Source: Moorella humiferrea (lineage in GTDB: Bacteria; Bacillota; DSM-521; Neomoorellales; Neomoorellaceae). From it: a DNA stretch of 64,000 nt. Within the stretch, counting starts at the first letter, position 1. Each line of letters starts with the position of its first letter. Shown here piece after piece: positions 25,096 to 33,112 of the stretch. The notes under the pieces are model-generated. The model had not been told where the DNA came from. It ran no database searches and was given only the letters and a program-made list of their open reading frames with translations. The translations under genes were made by a program, and so were the position numbers. Location: the NCBI RefSeq assembly GCF_039233145.1, contig NZ_CP136419.1, positions 904,001 to 968,000 on the forward strand, read 5' to 3'.

Positions 25096-25569
25096 ATGCC
25101 CAATATTTTGACGGGCCAGTTCCAGGCTCAAGGGTTAAAATTCGGCATCGTCGTCAGCCGTTTCAACGAGTTTATTACTACAAAGCTCCTCGACGGAGCT
25201 TTGGATGCCCTACTACGCCACGGCGCCGATCCGGCGGCAATTGACGTGGCTTGGGTGCCGGGAGCCTTTGAAATCCCTCTCGCGGCCCAAAAAATGGCGG
25301 CCCGGGGTTATGACGCCGTTATCTGCCTGGGCGCCGTCATCCGCGGCGCCACTCCCCATTTTGAATATGTGGCCGCCGAGGTCACCAAGGGCGTTGCCCA
25401 GGTGGGGCTAAACAGCGGCATTCCCGTTATTTACGGCTTGATTACTGCCGATACCATCGAGCAGGCCGTCGAGCGGGCCGGTACAAAGGCCGGCAATAAA
25501 GGTTTCGACGCCGCCATGGCGGCCATGGAAATGGCCAATCTCTTTAAAACTATGGCTGGGCAGGGGTAG
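25096..25569 (+). CDS. ribH: 6,7-dimethyl-8-ribityllumazine synthase
   Basis: It joins the RibBA and RibD products to make lumazine, the riboflavin synthase substrate, as a large capsid-like assembly. Motifs: [50 protein letters not shown] and the C-terminal [23 protein letters not shown] lies 10 bases before the ATG. 157 aa. It presumably shares the riboswitch transcript if reading continues through the palindrome upstream. Confidence 0.96.
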   Translation: MPNILTGQFQAQGLKFGIVVSRFNEFITTKLLDGALDALLRHGADPAAIDVAWVPGAFEIPLAAQKMAARGYDAVICLGAVIRGATPHFEYVAAEVTKGVAQVGLNSGIPVIYGLITADTIEQAVERAGTKAGNKGFDAAMAAMEMANLFKTMAGQG

Positions 25570-25572
25570 AAG

Positions 25573-26139
25573 ATGCGCATAGGAATCATAAGCGACACCC
25601 ACGGCGACGGGGCCGCTTGGGAACAGGCCCTGGCCAACTGTTTTCGGAATGTGGACATGATAGTTCACGCCGGCGACGTCCTTTACCACGGTCCCCGCAA
25701 CCCCATTGTGGCTACCTATGCCCCCAAAGATCTGGCGACCCTTATTAAAGAAGCGTCCGTACCCCTTTTAATCGCCCGGGGTAATTGCGACGCGGAAGTT
25801 GATAGTATGGTTTTAAATCTTCCCCTCATGGAACAGGTAGTCGTCCAAATGGGCAGGCGCCGTCTTGTGGCCCAGCACGGCCATCGTTTGGTCGCAGGCG
25901 ATGCCGAACAGCTGGCCGCATATTACCAGGCGGATCTCTGGATAAGCGGCCATACCCATGTGGCTAGGCTCATCGCCTCCCAGGGACGTCTCTTCGTCAA
26001 TCCCGGCAGTCCAAGTTTGCCCCACAGCGGCCCCCTGGGAAACATCAAGACGGTGGCATTGGCCGATGAAGAAGGGGTGAAAATTCTGGCTGTGGCAACC
26101 GGGGAAGTTCTGCAGGAGATGGCCTGGCCGCAAAAGTAA
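25573..26139 (+). CDS. YfcE-family metallophosphoesterase
   Basis: Calcineurin-like fold with the metal-binding series SDTHGD, HAGDV, RGNCD, QHGH and SGHTHVA, followed by NPGSPSLP, the order seen in YfcE/MJ0936 phosphodiesterases. The physiological substrate of this family is not settled. 188 aa. Starts 3 bases after ribH and ends before a strong bidirectional terminator, so it is the last gene of the riboflavin transcript. Confidence 0.93.
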   Translation: MRIGIISDTHGDGAAWEQALANCFRNVDMIVHAGDVLYHGPRNPIVATYAPKDLATLIKEASVPLLIARGNCDAEVDSMVLNLPLMEQVVVQMGRRRLVAQHGHRLVAGDAEQLAAYYQADLWISGHTHVARLIASQGRLFVNPGSPSLPHSGPLGNIKTVALADEEGVKILAVATGEVLQEMAWPQK

Positions 26140-26158
26140 ATATAATGATAGAAGGATA

Positions 26159-26184
26159 AAACCCGGGGTTTGTACCCCGGGTTT
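26159..26184. terminator. Bidirectional terminator between yfcE-like gene and rpmB
   Basis: A 10-bp stem (AAACCCGGGG / CCCCGGGTTT) with a TTTGTA loop, A-rich before and T-rich after, between two convergent genes. Confidence 0.88.
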
Positions 26185-26205
26185 ATTTAAATACTTTTAT
26201 ACCCC

Positions 26206-26394
26206 TCATACCGCCCGTTGAACCTTGCCTGAGCGCAGGCAACGGGTGCATACATAGACCTTTTTCGGCGTCCCGTTTAGAAGGACTTTTACCCGTTGGA
26301 GATTGGGCGACCACGTGCGCTTAGTCTTAATATTGGAGTGGCTGACTTGGTTGCCGGTGGTAGTCTTTTTGCCGCAGATGCTGCAGACGGCCAT
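26206..26394 (-). CDS. rpmB: Ribosomal protein bL28 (zinc-binding form)
   Basis: 62-aa L28 starting [20 protein letters not shown]. It has two Cys pairs, CSIC near the start and CTRC near the end, that would bind zinc (the C+ form). Residues [13 protein letters not shown] are typical of L28. The ATG at 26394 has GAGGTG 6 bases upstream; an earlier GTG overlaps that site and is less likely. It is a single gene facing the riboflavin operon. Confidence 0.96.
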   Translation of the reverse strand: MAVCSICGKKTTTGNQVSHSNIKTKRTWSPNLQRVKVLLNGTPKKVYVCTRCLRSGKVQRAV

Positions 26395-26512
26395 TTGTTT
26401 CACCTCGCTTTTCTCCCTACGGGCGATATTTTACCAGAGAAAGGCTCATAAGGCAAGGAGGGAACGCCTTCAGTCCTGTTGAAATAATAAAAAAGGGGTG
26501 GTGATTCTTGCA

Positions 26513-26749
26513 ATGAACGGCGAAAAAAAAGCCAGGGTCGTTCACCTGCAGATAACGCCGGAACTTGCCGTACTTGAAGTGCTGCAGGCATATCCTGAAG
26601 TGCGCCAGGTGTTTTCCCGCTATGGTATGGGCTGCCTGGAGTGCATGGGAGCTGTCAATGAAACCATAGCCGACTGTGCCCGTAGCCACGGGGTTAACCT
26701 GGAAGAACTGTTGCAGGATTTAAATAGAGCTATCGGGACCCGGAGATGA
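26513..26749 (+). CDS. DUF1858 domain protein
   Basis: A small protein with the DUF1858 pattern (ITPELAVLEVLQAYPEVRQVFSRYGMGCLECMGA), including the paired Cys in GCLECMG. In this family the domain stands alone or is fused to redox proteins; it may bind a metal or cluster but its role is not established. ATG at 26513 is preferred because GGGGTGGTGA precedes it. recG follows 6 bases later, but a functional tie is not evident. Confidence 0.88.
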   Translation: MNGEKKARVVHLQITPELAVLEVLQAYPEVRQVFSRYGMGCLECMGAVNETIADCARSHGVNLEELLQDLNRAIGTRR

Positions 26750-26755
26750 GGCTGA

Positions 26756-28798
26756 ATGGATAAACGTTCGGTTGCAGCGTTAAAATATGTGGGGACCCAA
26801 AGGGCAGTACGTCTTAAAAAGCTGGGCATAAAGACCGTCGGTGATCTTCTCTGGTACTTTCCCCGCCGCTATGAAGACCGGCGCCTGTTGAAGGGTCTGG
26901 CAACACTGGTTCCCGGGGAAAAAGCCACCGTCAGGGTAATGATAAAAGGCTGGGAAGAAAGGGAAGTCCGTCCCAACCTCCGTCTCCTCCGCGCCCTCGT
27001 CGAAGACGGAGAGGGAAGGGGTTATGCCCTTTGGTTCAACCAGCCTTTCGTAAGACGCCGCCTGAAATTAGGCGGCGAAGTCTTCCTTACGGGAAAGGTT
27101 AACTATCATAATTTCCTTCCTGAAATTCAGGTTACCGACTATGAAGTGGCGGGAAGCGGGGAAGACGGCCTGCATGCGGGGCGCATCGTCCCGTTCTACC
27201 CCCTTACTGGCGGTCTGAGCCAGCGCTGGCTCCGGCTGATTGTACACCAGGCTTTAAAGGAAACAGCAGGGAAGATACCGGAAATACTGCCTCCCTCTTT
27301 ATGCACACGATACCGTCTTATTCCGCGCTGCCGGGCCCTGGAGTACATCCACTTCCCCCCCGACCCCGCCGCCCTCCACCAGGCCCGGCGACGTCTTAAA
27401 TATGAAGAGTTGCTGATCTGGGAGCTGGCTTTAGTTTTGAGCCGCCGGGAACGGGAAGACGGCCGTCCGGGAATTGCCCATACCCGGGACAACGAGATGG
27501 TGCGGCGCTTTATCGCCGCACTGCCTTTTAACCTTACCGGGGCCCAGGAACGGGTGCTAGGCGAGATTCTGGCGGATATGGAAAAGCCGCGGCCTATGGC
27601 CCGCCTCCTTCAGGGCGACGTAGGGTCGGGCAAAACGGTGGTGGCGGCAGCGGCCATGGTGAAGGCGGTGGGGGGAGGATGGCAGGCAGCCTTAATGGCC
27701 CCTACCGAGGTCCTGGCCGAACAGCACGGCCGCACCCTGCATCGCCTCCTGGCGCCTTTGGGAATACCGGTTGCCGTATTGACGGGCAACACCCCGCGCG
27801 CCGAACGCGAAGCAATTCTGTCCGGACTGATTACCGGTCGGCTGCCCTTGGTAGTGGGCACCCATACTCTGATTCAGGAAAATGTGGACTTTAAGGCCCT
27901 GGGACTGGTGGTCATCGACGAGCAGCACCGTTTCGGCGTAGGACAGCGGGCCGCCCTCCAGGCCAAGGGTGATGCACCTGACCTGCTGGTCATGACGGCT
28001 ACGCCCATCCCCCGCACACTGGCCCTGGCAATCTACGGTGATCTGGAGATATCTCTCCTGGACGAGATGCCGCCGGGAAGACAGCCAGTTACTACATATG
28101 TATTAACGGAAAAACAGCGCGCAAAGGCCTACCAGCTGATCCGCAAGGAAATTGCCAGGGGGCATCAGGCCTACGTAATCTGTCCTCTGATCGATGAAAG
28201 CGAAGGGATAGCGGCGGAAGCCGCCACCGCCATGTATCAAAAGCTTAAGGAAGAAGTGTTTCCGGAATATAAGATAGGCCTGCTCCACGGTCGCCTGAAA
28301 CCATCCGTCAAGGAAGAGGTAATGGAGTCTTTTCGTAGGGGTGACCTCGCTGTCCTGGTGGCGACGACCGTCGTTGAGGTGGGCGTAGATGTGCCCAACG
28401 CCACGGTGATGCTGATCGAGGGGGCGGAAAGGTTGGGGCTGGCCCAGCTCCACCAGCTGCGGGGCCGGGTGGGGCGCGGTCCGGGGACGTCCTATTGTCT
28501 CCTAATGGCCGGAAACGATGGAGCGGCCCGGGAAAGGCTTAAGATATTGGCCACAAATAGTGACGGGTTTGCCATTGCCGAAGCTGATCTGCGCCTCAGG
28601 GGACCAGGGGAATTTTTCGGCACCCGCCAGCACGGACTGCCAGAATTTCGCCTGGCGACCCTTCCCGATGACCTTCGTATTCTGGAACATGCCCGCGAAG
28701 ACGCCCATAGAATTTGCCAGGAAAACCTGTGGCAGCAGCCGGAGTATTACGGCCTTTATCTGGCGGCGAAGGAAAAAATGGATGAACTGAAATTATAA
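26756..28798 (+). CDS. recG: ATP-dependent DNA helicase RecG
   Basis: RecG drives branch migration and fork reversal. The N-terminal wedge/OB domain is followed by Walker A (GDVGSGKTV), the DEQHRFG box, TATPIPRT, and C-terminal helicase motifs (ATTVVEVGVDVPNA, QLHQLRGRVGRG). The TRG-like ending includes RGPGEFFGTRQHGLPEFR. 680 aa, normal. ATG 6 bases after the DUF1858 gene with GAGG-type spacing. Confidence 0.96.
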   Translation: MDKRSVAALKYVGTQRAVRLKKLGIKTVGDLLWYFPRRYEDRRLLKGLATLVPGEKATVRVMIKGWEEREVRPNLRLLRALVEDGEGRGYALWFNQPFVRRRLKLGGEVFLTGKVNYHNFLPEIQVTDYEVAGSGEDGLHAGRIVPFYPLTGGLSQRWLRLIVHQALKETAGKIPEILPPSLCTRYRLIPRCRALEYIHFPPDPAALHQARRRLKYEELLIWELALVLSRREREDGRPGIAHTRDNEMVRRFIAALPFNLTGAQERVLGEILADMEKPRPMARLLQGDVGSGKTVVAAAAMVKAVGGGWQAALMAPTEVLAEQHGRTLHRLLAPLGIPVAVLTGNTPRAEREAILSGLITGRLPLVVGTHTLIQENVDFKALGLVVIDEQHRFGVGQRAALQAKGDAPDLLVMTATPIPRTLALAIYGDLEISLLDEMPPGRQPVTTYVLTEKQRAKAYQLIRKEIARGHQAYVICPLIDESEGIAAEAATAMYQKLKEEVFPEYKIGLLHGRLKPSVKEEVMESFRRGDLAVLVATTVVEVGVDVPNATVMLIEGAERLGLAQLHQLRGRVGRGPGTSYCLLMAGNDGAARERLKILATNSDGFAIAEADLRLRGPGEFFGTRQHGLPEFRLATLPDDLRILEHAREDAHRICQENLWQQPEYYGLYLAAKEKMDELKL

Positions 28799-28881
28799 TG
28801 GAATTATTTAACATAAAAACAGGGCATGTTTTAAAGGGAAAGGGGCTATAATAGATTTAAAAATTAACCGGAGGTGGGAGG

Positions 28882-29277
28882 ATGCAGGTGGAAAAGGGAG
28901 AGCATTCCTTGCTGGCATATTTCCCCAGCAGCACCAAGGCCCAGGAAGCCGTAAGCGCCTTGAAGGCTGCGGGGATAACCACGGTCCAGTTTGATCGTGT
29001 GGGCCGTTTCGGCACCCGCTATAACGATCGGTATAACAATCCCCTGGCCAGCCAGGGCAATACCATTACCGGCCTAACCCAGTATTCTGCCGACGTCAAT
29101 CCTGGAGTGAAGACCGATACCAGGGCCCTGCTGGCCGCCGATCCCGCCGTCAGCGGCATAGGTCTTAAGGAATACGGCGTCGCCGGGAATAAAGGTTTTT
29201 TGGTAACGGTGGTGACTACGGCTTCCCGCGTAAAGGAAGCACGGGAAATCCTTGAAGCCCATGGCGCCATGTTATAA
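28882..29277 (+). CDS. Conserved-looking hypothetical protein, 131 aa
   Basis: GGAGGTGGGAGG precedes the ATG. The N-terminal 45 residues (LLAYFPSSTKAQEAVSALKAAGITTVQFDRV) and the last 30 (GFLVTVVTTASRVKEAREILEAHGA) look like the two halves of a ferredoxin-like fold seen in small stress proteins; the middle is Asn/Gly-rich. The upstream GCATG (28824) and TATAATA (28847) spaced 18 bases might be a forespore-type or sigma-A promoter. It sits next to a spore-protein gene, hinting at a sporulation role, but I do not recognise the family. Confidence 0.65.
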   Translation: MQVEKGEHSLLAYFPSSTKAQEAVSALKAAGITTVQFDRVGRFGTRYNDRYNNPLASQGNTITGLTQYSADVNPGVKTDTRALLAADPAVSGIGLKEYGVAGNKGFLVTVVTTASRVKEAREILEAHGAML

Positions 29278-29319
29278 TCAAAAAAATCAAAATATAGCTT
29301 CTCAGCCAAATACTACTAA

Positions 29320-29348
29320 GCATAAAAAAGGGCCGCCGGCTCATACTA
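29320..29348 (+). promoter_or_regulatory. Sigma-G-type forespore promoter of the SASP gene
   Basis: GCATA (29320-29324) and CATACTA (29342-29348) with 17-base spacing fit the known sigma-G consensus (GHATR, CATWHTA) fully. It lies 32 bases before the SASP start. Confidence 0.8.
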
Positions 29349-29380
29349 AGAATGCACAAAGGAAAAGGAGGTGAAACTGA

Positions 29381-29749
29381 ATGCCGCGTGGAGGAAGGAC
29401 CAACAGGCTCCTCATTCCCCAGGCCCGCAGCCAAATGGAAAGGTTCAAACAGGAAGTGGCCAACGAGCTGGGGATTACCAATTACGACGGCTATCTGGGT
29501 GACCTGCCCTCCAAGGTTAACGGTTCTGTAGGGGGGCTCATGGTAAAAAAGATGATCGCTGCTTATGAGCAGACCCTGAGCAATCAGGCAGCCGGCGGCC
29601 TTGGTGGTGCTGACGTTGAACTGGGTGCCGCCCAGAACGTTACCGGTCGGATCAGCGGGCCCAACCCCGCCTATAATGCCGGTGGCCAGAAGCTAAATAT
29701 CAATGCCCAACAGTACAACCCCGGTGGTCTGGGCGGTTTGACCCAGTAA
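29381..29749 (+). CDS. Alpha/beta-type small acid-soluble spore protein
   Basis: These proteins coat spore DNA. The core RFKQEVANELGITNYDGYLGDL and SVGGLMVKKMIAAYEQTL are the two conserved SASP helices, including the E-V-A site cut by the GPR protease. At 122 aa it is longer than the usual 60-75 aa because of a Gly/Asn/Gln-rich tail (NPGGLGGLTQ end). AAGGAGGTGA precedes the ATG. Its protease gene lies just across the terminator on the other strand, facing it. Confidence 0.93.
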   Translation: MPRGGRTNRLLIPQARSQMERFKQEVANELGITNYDGYLGDLPSKVNGSVGGLMVKKMIAAYEQTLSNQAAGGLGGADVELGAAQNVTGRISGPNPAYNAGGQKLNINAQQYNPGGLGGLTQ

Positions 29750-29766
29750 CGACCGGAGTTATTCTC

Positions 29767-29796
29767 AAAGATGGCGGGTTTTTCCCGCCATCTTTA
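29767..29796. terminator. Bidirectional terminator between SASP gene and gpr
   Basis: A perfect 12-bp stem (AAAGATGGCGGG / CCCGCCATCTTT) with a five-T loop directly touches the gpr stop codon. Confidence 0.92.
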
Positions 29797-30786
29797 TTAA
29801 TGTAAAGGCACGGCAGCACCTGCCTGAAGCAGAGTATTATGCAGGGTTCTATTAAGGGCATTGCCAATTACCCAGGCCAAATTATGGACGAGGTCGTCTA
29901 TCTCTTTAGGGGTGACCGTAAGATTCCCGCCGAAGGGCGCCAGGACGTTGCGCGCGAGATTTTGAGCCATGATCTGGTCGAGGTTTATATTTGTTCCCGG
30001 AAACGCCTGCTGGAGCTGATTTAAGACTTCATAGATTATAACTCCGGCATGGACGACGGTGGGTATACCGATGGCAATAACAGGAATGCCCATGGTTTCA
30101 ATATTAATGCCGGTACGTTTATTTCCTACCCCCGATCCCGGGTTAATACCGGTATCCGTAATTTGGATGCTGCTGCCGATGCGGCCTAGGTCACCGGCGG
30201 CTAGGGCGTCAATGGCGATTAAAATCCGCGGCCGGGTTTTTTCGACGACCCCCCTTAATATCTCCGCGGTTTCAATGCCCGTAGTTCCGAGTACGCCGGG
30301 GGCCAGGGCGCTGACCGGACGTGTACCCGGAGGCAGGTTTTGCGGCGCAAACTTTAACAGGTGTCTGGTAACCGTAAATTGATTAACCACTTTGGGACCC
30401 AGGGAGTCCGGCGTTGCTTCCCAGTTGCCCAGCCCCACTACCAGCACGGGGTCGCTGGGGCCGATCTGCCATTTTTGTAATAGAACGCCCAGTTTTTGTG
30501 CCAAGAGGGAAGCAATTTCCTCGTGGACCGGCGGATTTTCATAGCGCAGGGCCGGAGCATCAATGGTTATGTAAGTTCCCTGGGGTTTACCCATAGCTTG
30601 GGCGCCGGCGGCGTTAAAAATGGTGATTGTGGTGACGGTGGCGTTGGCATATTTCTCTTTGTCTTCCCGAACGCCTGGAACCTCTTGCCGTGTTGCTCCC
30701 CTGAGAAGATCATGGGCTTCAACGGCCAGATCGAGGACGACGCCTGTCAGGCGGTAAAATTCGGCGCGTTCCACTTTTGTTTTCAC
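29797..30786 (-). CDS. gpr: GPR endopeptidase (germination protease)
   Basis: It degrades SASPs at germination. Typical segments: TRTDLAVEA-like VVLDLAVEAHDLL, the YITIDAPALR stretch, VVGLGNWEATPDSLGPKVV, APGVLGTTGIET and IAIDALAAGDLGRIGSSIQITDTGI. The pro-region lies at the N terminus. 329 aa from the GTG at 30786; since AAGGGGTG overlaps that codon, GTG at 30774 (four codons later) may be the true start. Convergent with its substrate gene. Confidence 0.96.
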   Translation of the reverse strand: MKTKVERAEFYRLTGVVLDLAVEAHDLLRGATRQEVPGVREDKEKYANATVTTITIFNAAGAQAMGKPQGTYITIDAPALRYENPPVHEEIASLLAQKLGVLLQKWQIGPSDPVLVVGLGNWEATPDSLGPKVVNQFTVTRHLLKFAPQNLPPGTRPVSALAPGVLGTTGIETAEILRGVVEKTRPRILIAIDALAAGDLGRIGSSIQITDTGINPGSGVGNKRTGINIETMGIPVIAIGIPTVVHAGVIIYEVLNQLQQAFPGTNINLDQIMAQNLARNVLAPFGGNLTVTPKEIDDLVHNLAWVIGNALNRTLHNTLLQAGAAVPLH

Positions 30787-30893
30787 CCCTTTTAGACCCT
30801 GTCTTCAGGTTAACCATATTAAGAAAAATTATGCATGCGACAGGAAATGTTAAAGGAAATGTTGAATATTTGCCCTTGGGGAAGGTGAGACTG

Positions 30894-31061
30894 ATGGAAG
30901 TAAAATGTGCCCTCTGCGGCCGTAAAGAGGAAATTACCAAGGTACATAAAGATTACCGCCGGTTGGCGAAGGATAAAAATGCAGTTTATACCTGCGAAAT
31001 CTGCCGCGCCCGGTTGCGCTACCAGGCCCTGCAGACCCAGAAACCCGAAAAACCTTTATAA
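30894..31061 (+). CDS. YlaI-like DUF2197 zinc-ribbon protein, 55 aa
   Basis: ATG at 30894 follows GGGGAAGGTGAG. The product has CALCG near the start and CEIC near residue 33, a two-pair zinc ribbon, with YRRLAKDKNAVYTC and RARLRYQAL between, the layout of DUF2197 (B. subtilis YlaI). The function of the family is unknown. A strong promoter for the next gene begins 8 bases after its stop, so it is transcribed separately. Confidence 0.85.
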   Translation: MEVKCALCGRKEEITKVHKDYRRLAKDKNAVYTCEICRARLRYQALQTQKPEKPL

Positions 31062-31068
31062 GAGACAA

Positions 31069-31097
31069 TTGACAGCGAAAAAACTATATAGTATAAT
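31069..31097 (+). promoter_or_regulatory. Consensus sigma-A promoter of the selenoprotein operon
   Basis: TTGACA (31069-31074) and TATAAT (31092-31097) with 17-base spacing: a full consensus match. The start point would be near 31104, just before the GAGGAGGG ribosome site. Confidence 0.9.
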
Positions 31098-31119
31098 CTT
31101 AGCCGAGGAGGGAAAAAAG

Positions 31120-31401
31120 ATGGAAATTCGCATTAGCCCCAAAGCCGAGCAATATATCAAAGAGAAATCCGATACCATTACTATTAAATTAGAAATGTGC
31201 GGCGGTTGAGCCGGGATATCCATTCGACCTGCCGTGCATGCAGGTGCGCCGGCCGATGTGAAAAACTTTATTTTACAGCAGGTAAACGGTTTAAAGGTAT
31301 ATCTTCAGAAAGGGATAAAGGCCTCCCGCGGTCTTGATGTGGAGCTCGTGGGTTTTGGCCCCTTTAAACAACTGGTAGTCGATGGTGTCCAAAATTATTA
31401 A
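31120..31401 (+). CDS. HesB-like selenoprotein, UGA at codon 30 read as selenocysteine
   Basis: GAGGAGGG lies before the ATG at 31120. The frame reads 29 codons ending KLEMCGG, meets TGA at 31207-31209, and then continues in the same frame with AGISIRPAVHAGAPADVKNF ... VELVGFGPFKQLVVDGVQNY to a TAA at 31399-31401, 93 codons in all. The two halves make one HesB/IscA-like protein with a Cys-x-x-Sec redox motif (Cys27, Sec30). A HesB-like selenoprotein family is known in anaerobic bacteria. A hairpin follows the UGA at the right distance. Thioredoxin is 21 bases downstream, in keeping with a redox role. Ordinary gene callers would split or drop it. Confidence 0.9.
31207..31250 (+). promoter_or_regulatory. 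Candidate bacterial SECIS element
   Basis: Starting at the UGA (31207), a stem ACCTGC (31227-31232) / GCAGGT (31240-31245) carries a 7-base loop CGTGCAT with an apical GU, about 24-30 bases after the UGA. Bacterial SECIS hairpins are known to lie just downstream of UGA with G/U in the apical loop. Confidence 0.65.
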
Positions 31402-31422
31402 GATTTGTGGAGGGAAAGAAAA

Positions 31423-31749
31423 ATGAGCAAAGCCATTAATGTTGACGGCAGTGCCTTTGAAGCCGAGGTTCTGTCGGCACCGTTACCGGTGGTGGTCGAT
31501 TTTTGGGCGGCCTGGTGCGGTCCTTGCCGGATGATGGCCCCGGTGCTGGATCAACTGGCCGAAGACTATGCCGGCAATGTAAAATTCACCAAGGTTAACG
31601 TTGATGAAAACCAGGAATTGGCGGCCCGTTACGGTATTATGAGTATTCCCACCCTTGTCATCTTTAAGGACGGCCGGGAAGTGGGGCGAGTCATCGGCTA
31701 TATGCCCAAGGATAAACTCAAGGAGCAGTTGGACGCGGCCATAAATTAA
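31423..31749 (+). CDS. trxA: Thioredoxin
   Basis: Classic thioredoxin fold with the active site WCGPC (FWAAWCGPCRMMAPVL), the PTLVIFKDG cis-proline loop and a C-terminal GYMPKDKLKEQL helix. ATG at 31423 with GGAGGG upstream; 108 aa. It lies 21 bases after the selenoprotein gene and is probably cotranscribed, suggesting it reduces, or works beside, the Cys-x-x-Sec protein. Confidence 0.96.
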   Translation: MSKAINVDGSAFEAEVLSAPLPVVVDFWAAWCGPCRMMAPVLDQLAEDYAGNVKFTKVNVDENQELAARYGIMSIPTLVIFKDGREVGRVIGYMPKDKLKEQLDAAIN

Positions 31750-31776
31750 TGTTTCCCCTATGAACGGAGAGGTGTT

Positions 31777-31965
31777 ATGGCCCGCCGTGCCTATATTGAC
31801 GTTGCACGCTGTGACGGGTATGAAGGTTGCCCGGCTATGCAGATTTGCCCAACTAAATCTTTTTTACGTGAAGAGAAGGATGAACCCTGGTTTATTGGTC
31901 CGACCTGTCTTGGGTGCGGCCGCTGTGTAATGGCCTGCGACAGGCAGGCCATCCGTTTAGTTTAG
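31777..31965 (+). CDS. Small 4Fe-4S ferredoxin-type protein, 62 aa
   Basis: The C-terminal half has a complete CxxCxxCxxxC motif (CLGCGRCVMAC). The N-terminal half has a looser set (RCDGYEGCPAMQICP), spaced like an incomplete second cluster. ACGGAGAGG precedes the ATG. Gene order thioredoxin-ferredoxin plus terminator suggests one redox operon from 31069 on. The partner enzyme is not evident. Confidence 0.85.
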   Translation: MARRAYIDVARCDGYEGCPAMQICPTKSFLREEKDEPWFIGPTCLGCGRCVMACDRQAIRLV

Positions 31966-32010
31966 CAAGGGTCACCGGTTATAAATTACCGGGACCCTTG
32001 TTTTTTATTT
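31966..32010 (+). terminator. Terminator of the selenoprotein-thioredoxin-ferredoxin operon
   Basis: CAAGGGTC / GGGACCCTTG-type 8-bp stem extended by CCGGT/ACCGG (one bulged A), followed by TTTTTTATTTT. Confidence 0.9.
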
Positions 32011-32071
32011 TAACAAAGCAGGCTTTAATTAAATTGCGTCGAACTAAATACAATAAAGGGGGATTGGGCAA

Positions 32072-33106
32072 ATGCTCCAAAAAGTCCGGGTAGAAGACAG
32101 CGTGGGTACGGTGCTGGCCCACGATCTCACAAAAATAGTCCCGGGAGAATTTAAGGGGCGACGCTTTAAGAAAGGACATATTATTCAGGCGGAAGACATC
32201 CCCGAGCTGCTGCGCATGGGTAAAGAACACCTTTATGTACTGGCCCTGGGGCCGGACGAGGTGCATGAAGACGAGGCTGCAATTCGCCTGGCAAGGGCGG
32301 TAGCGGGCGACGGCGATCACGGCCTGGAGTTTAGCGAACCCCAGGAGGGAAAAGTAAATATAATCGCCACCAGGGACGGCCTGTTAAAGATAAACCTGGC
32401 AGTCCTGGAGGAGGTGAATAACAGGCCGGACGTCATCCTGGCCACCCTGCACAACAACTATCCGGTGAGGGCGGGCCAGGTGGTGGCCGGTACACGGCTC
32501 ATTCCCCTGGTAGGGCCGCGGGCGGAGATTGAAAGGATAGAGGAAGTCTGCCGCCGGGCCGGGGGGATCATCCGGGTGGCGCCCTACCGCCGGCTGCGGG
32601 TCGGTCTGATCACCACCGGCAACGAGGTTTACAAAGGGCGGATAAAGGACGCCTTTGGCCCTGTGGTTAGGGCCAAGATTGCCGCCTATGGTTCTGAGGT
32701 GGTGCGGGAAGAGGTCGTCCCTGATGATGCCGAAGCAATACGGCAGGCCATCGCCACCATGATAGCCGCCGGCATGGAAATGGTGGTGCTAACGGGGGGT
32801 ATGTCGGTAGATCCCGACGACGTGACGCCGGAAGGCATTCGCCGCAGCGGGGCGGAAGTCGTCACCTACGGCGCTCCGGTGCTGCCGGGGGCCATGTTTA
32901 TGCTGGCCTACCTGGGGGAGGTGCCGGTTATGGGCCTGCCGGGTTGCGTCATGTATTACCGGGCGACGATTTTTGATCTAGTGTTGCCGCGGGTTTTGGC
33001 GGGGGAAAGGCTTACGCGCAAAGATATAGCCGGGCTGGCGGCCGGGGGCCTCTGTCAGGGCTGCCCCCAGTGCCGCTACCCGGCCTGTGCCTTCGGTAAA
33101 GGATAA
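32072..33106 (+). CDS. Molybdopterin-binding (MoeA/CinA-type) protein with Cys-rich tail, 344 aa
   Basis: The MoCF-binding domain covers about residues 170-310, with VGLITTGNEVYKGRIKDAFGP, VLTGGMSVDPDDVTPEGIR and PVMGLPGCVMYY. The N-terminal 160 residues (DSVGTVLAHDLTKIVPG) resemble the start of MoeA-like proteins. An unusual C-terminal tail, GGLCQGCPQCRYPACAFGKG, has four Cys and might carry a metal or cluster. AAGGGGGA precedes the ATG. It may insert or check molybdenum or tungsten cofactor for an oxidoreductase; the convergent indolepyruvate and aryl-CoA genes next door are possible but unproved partners. Confidence 0.85.
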   Translation: MLQKVRVEDSVGTVLAHDLTKIVPGEFKGRRFKKGHIIQAEDIPELLRMGKEHLYVLALGPDEVHEDEAAIRLARAVAGDGDHGLEFSEPQEGKVNIIATRDGLLKINLAVLEEVNNRPDVILATLHNNYPVRAGQVVAGTRLIPLVGPRAEIERIEEVCRRAGGIIRVAPYRRLRVGLITTGNEVYKGRIKDAFGPVVRAKIAAYGSEVVREEVVPDDAEAIRQAIATMIAAGMEMVVLTGGMSVDPDDVTPEGIRRSGAEVVTYGAPVLPGAMFMLAYLGEVPVMGLPGCVMYYRATIFDLVLPRVLAGERLTRKDIAGLAAGGLCQGCPQCRYPACAFGKG

Positions 33107-33112
33107 CTCTCC

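Noticed and set aside
29281-29380. Repeat or CRISPR-like array before the SASP gene
   Set aside because: Only short AAG/CATA similarities occur; no array of repeats and spacers exists anywhere in the window.
31120-31209. Independent 29-codon peptide ending at the TGA
   Set aside because: Reading through the TGA restores a full HesB-like protein in the same frame, so termination there is less likely.
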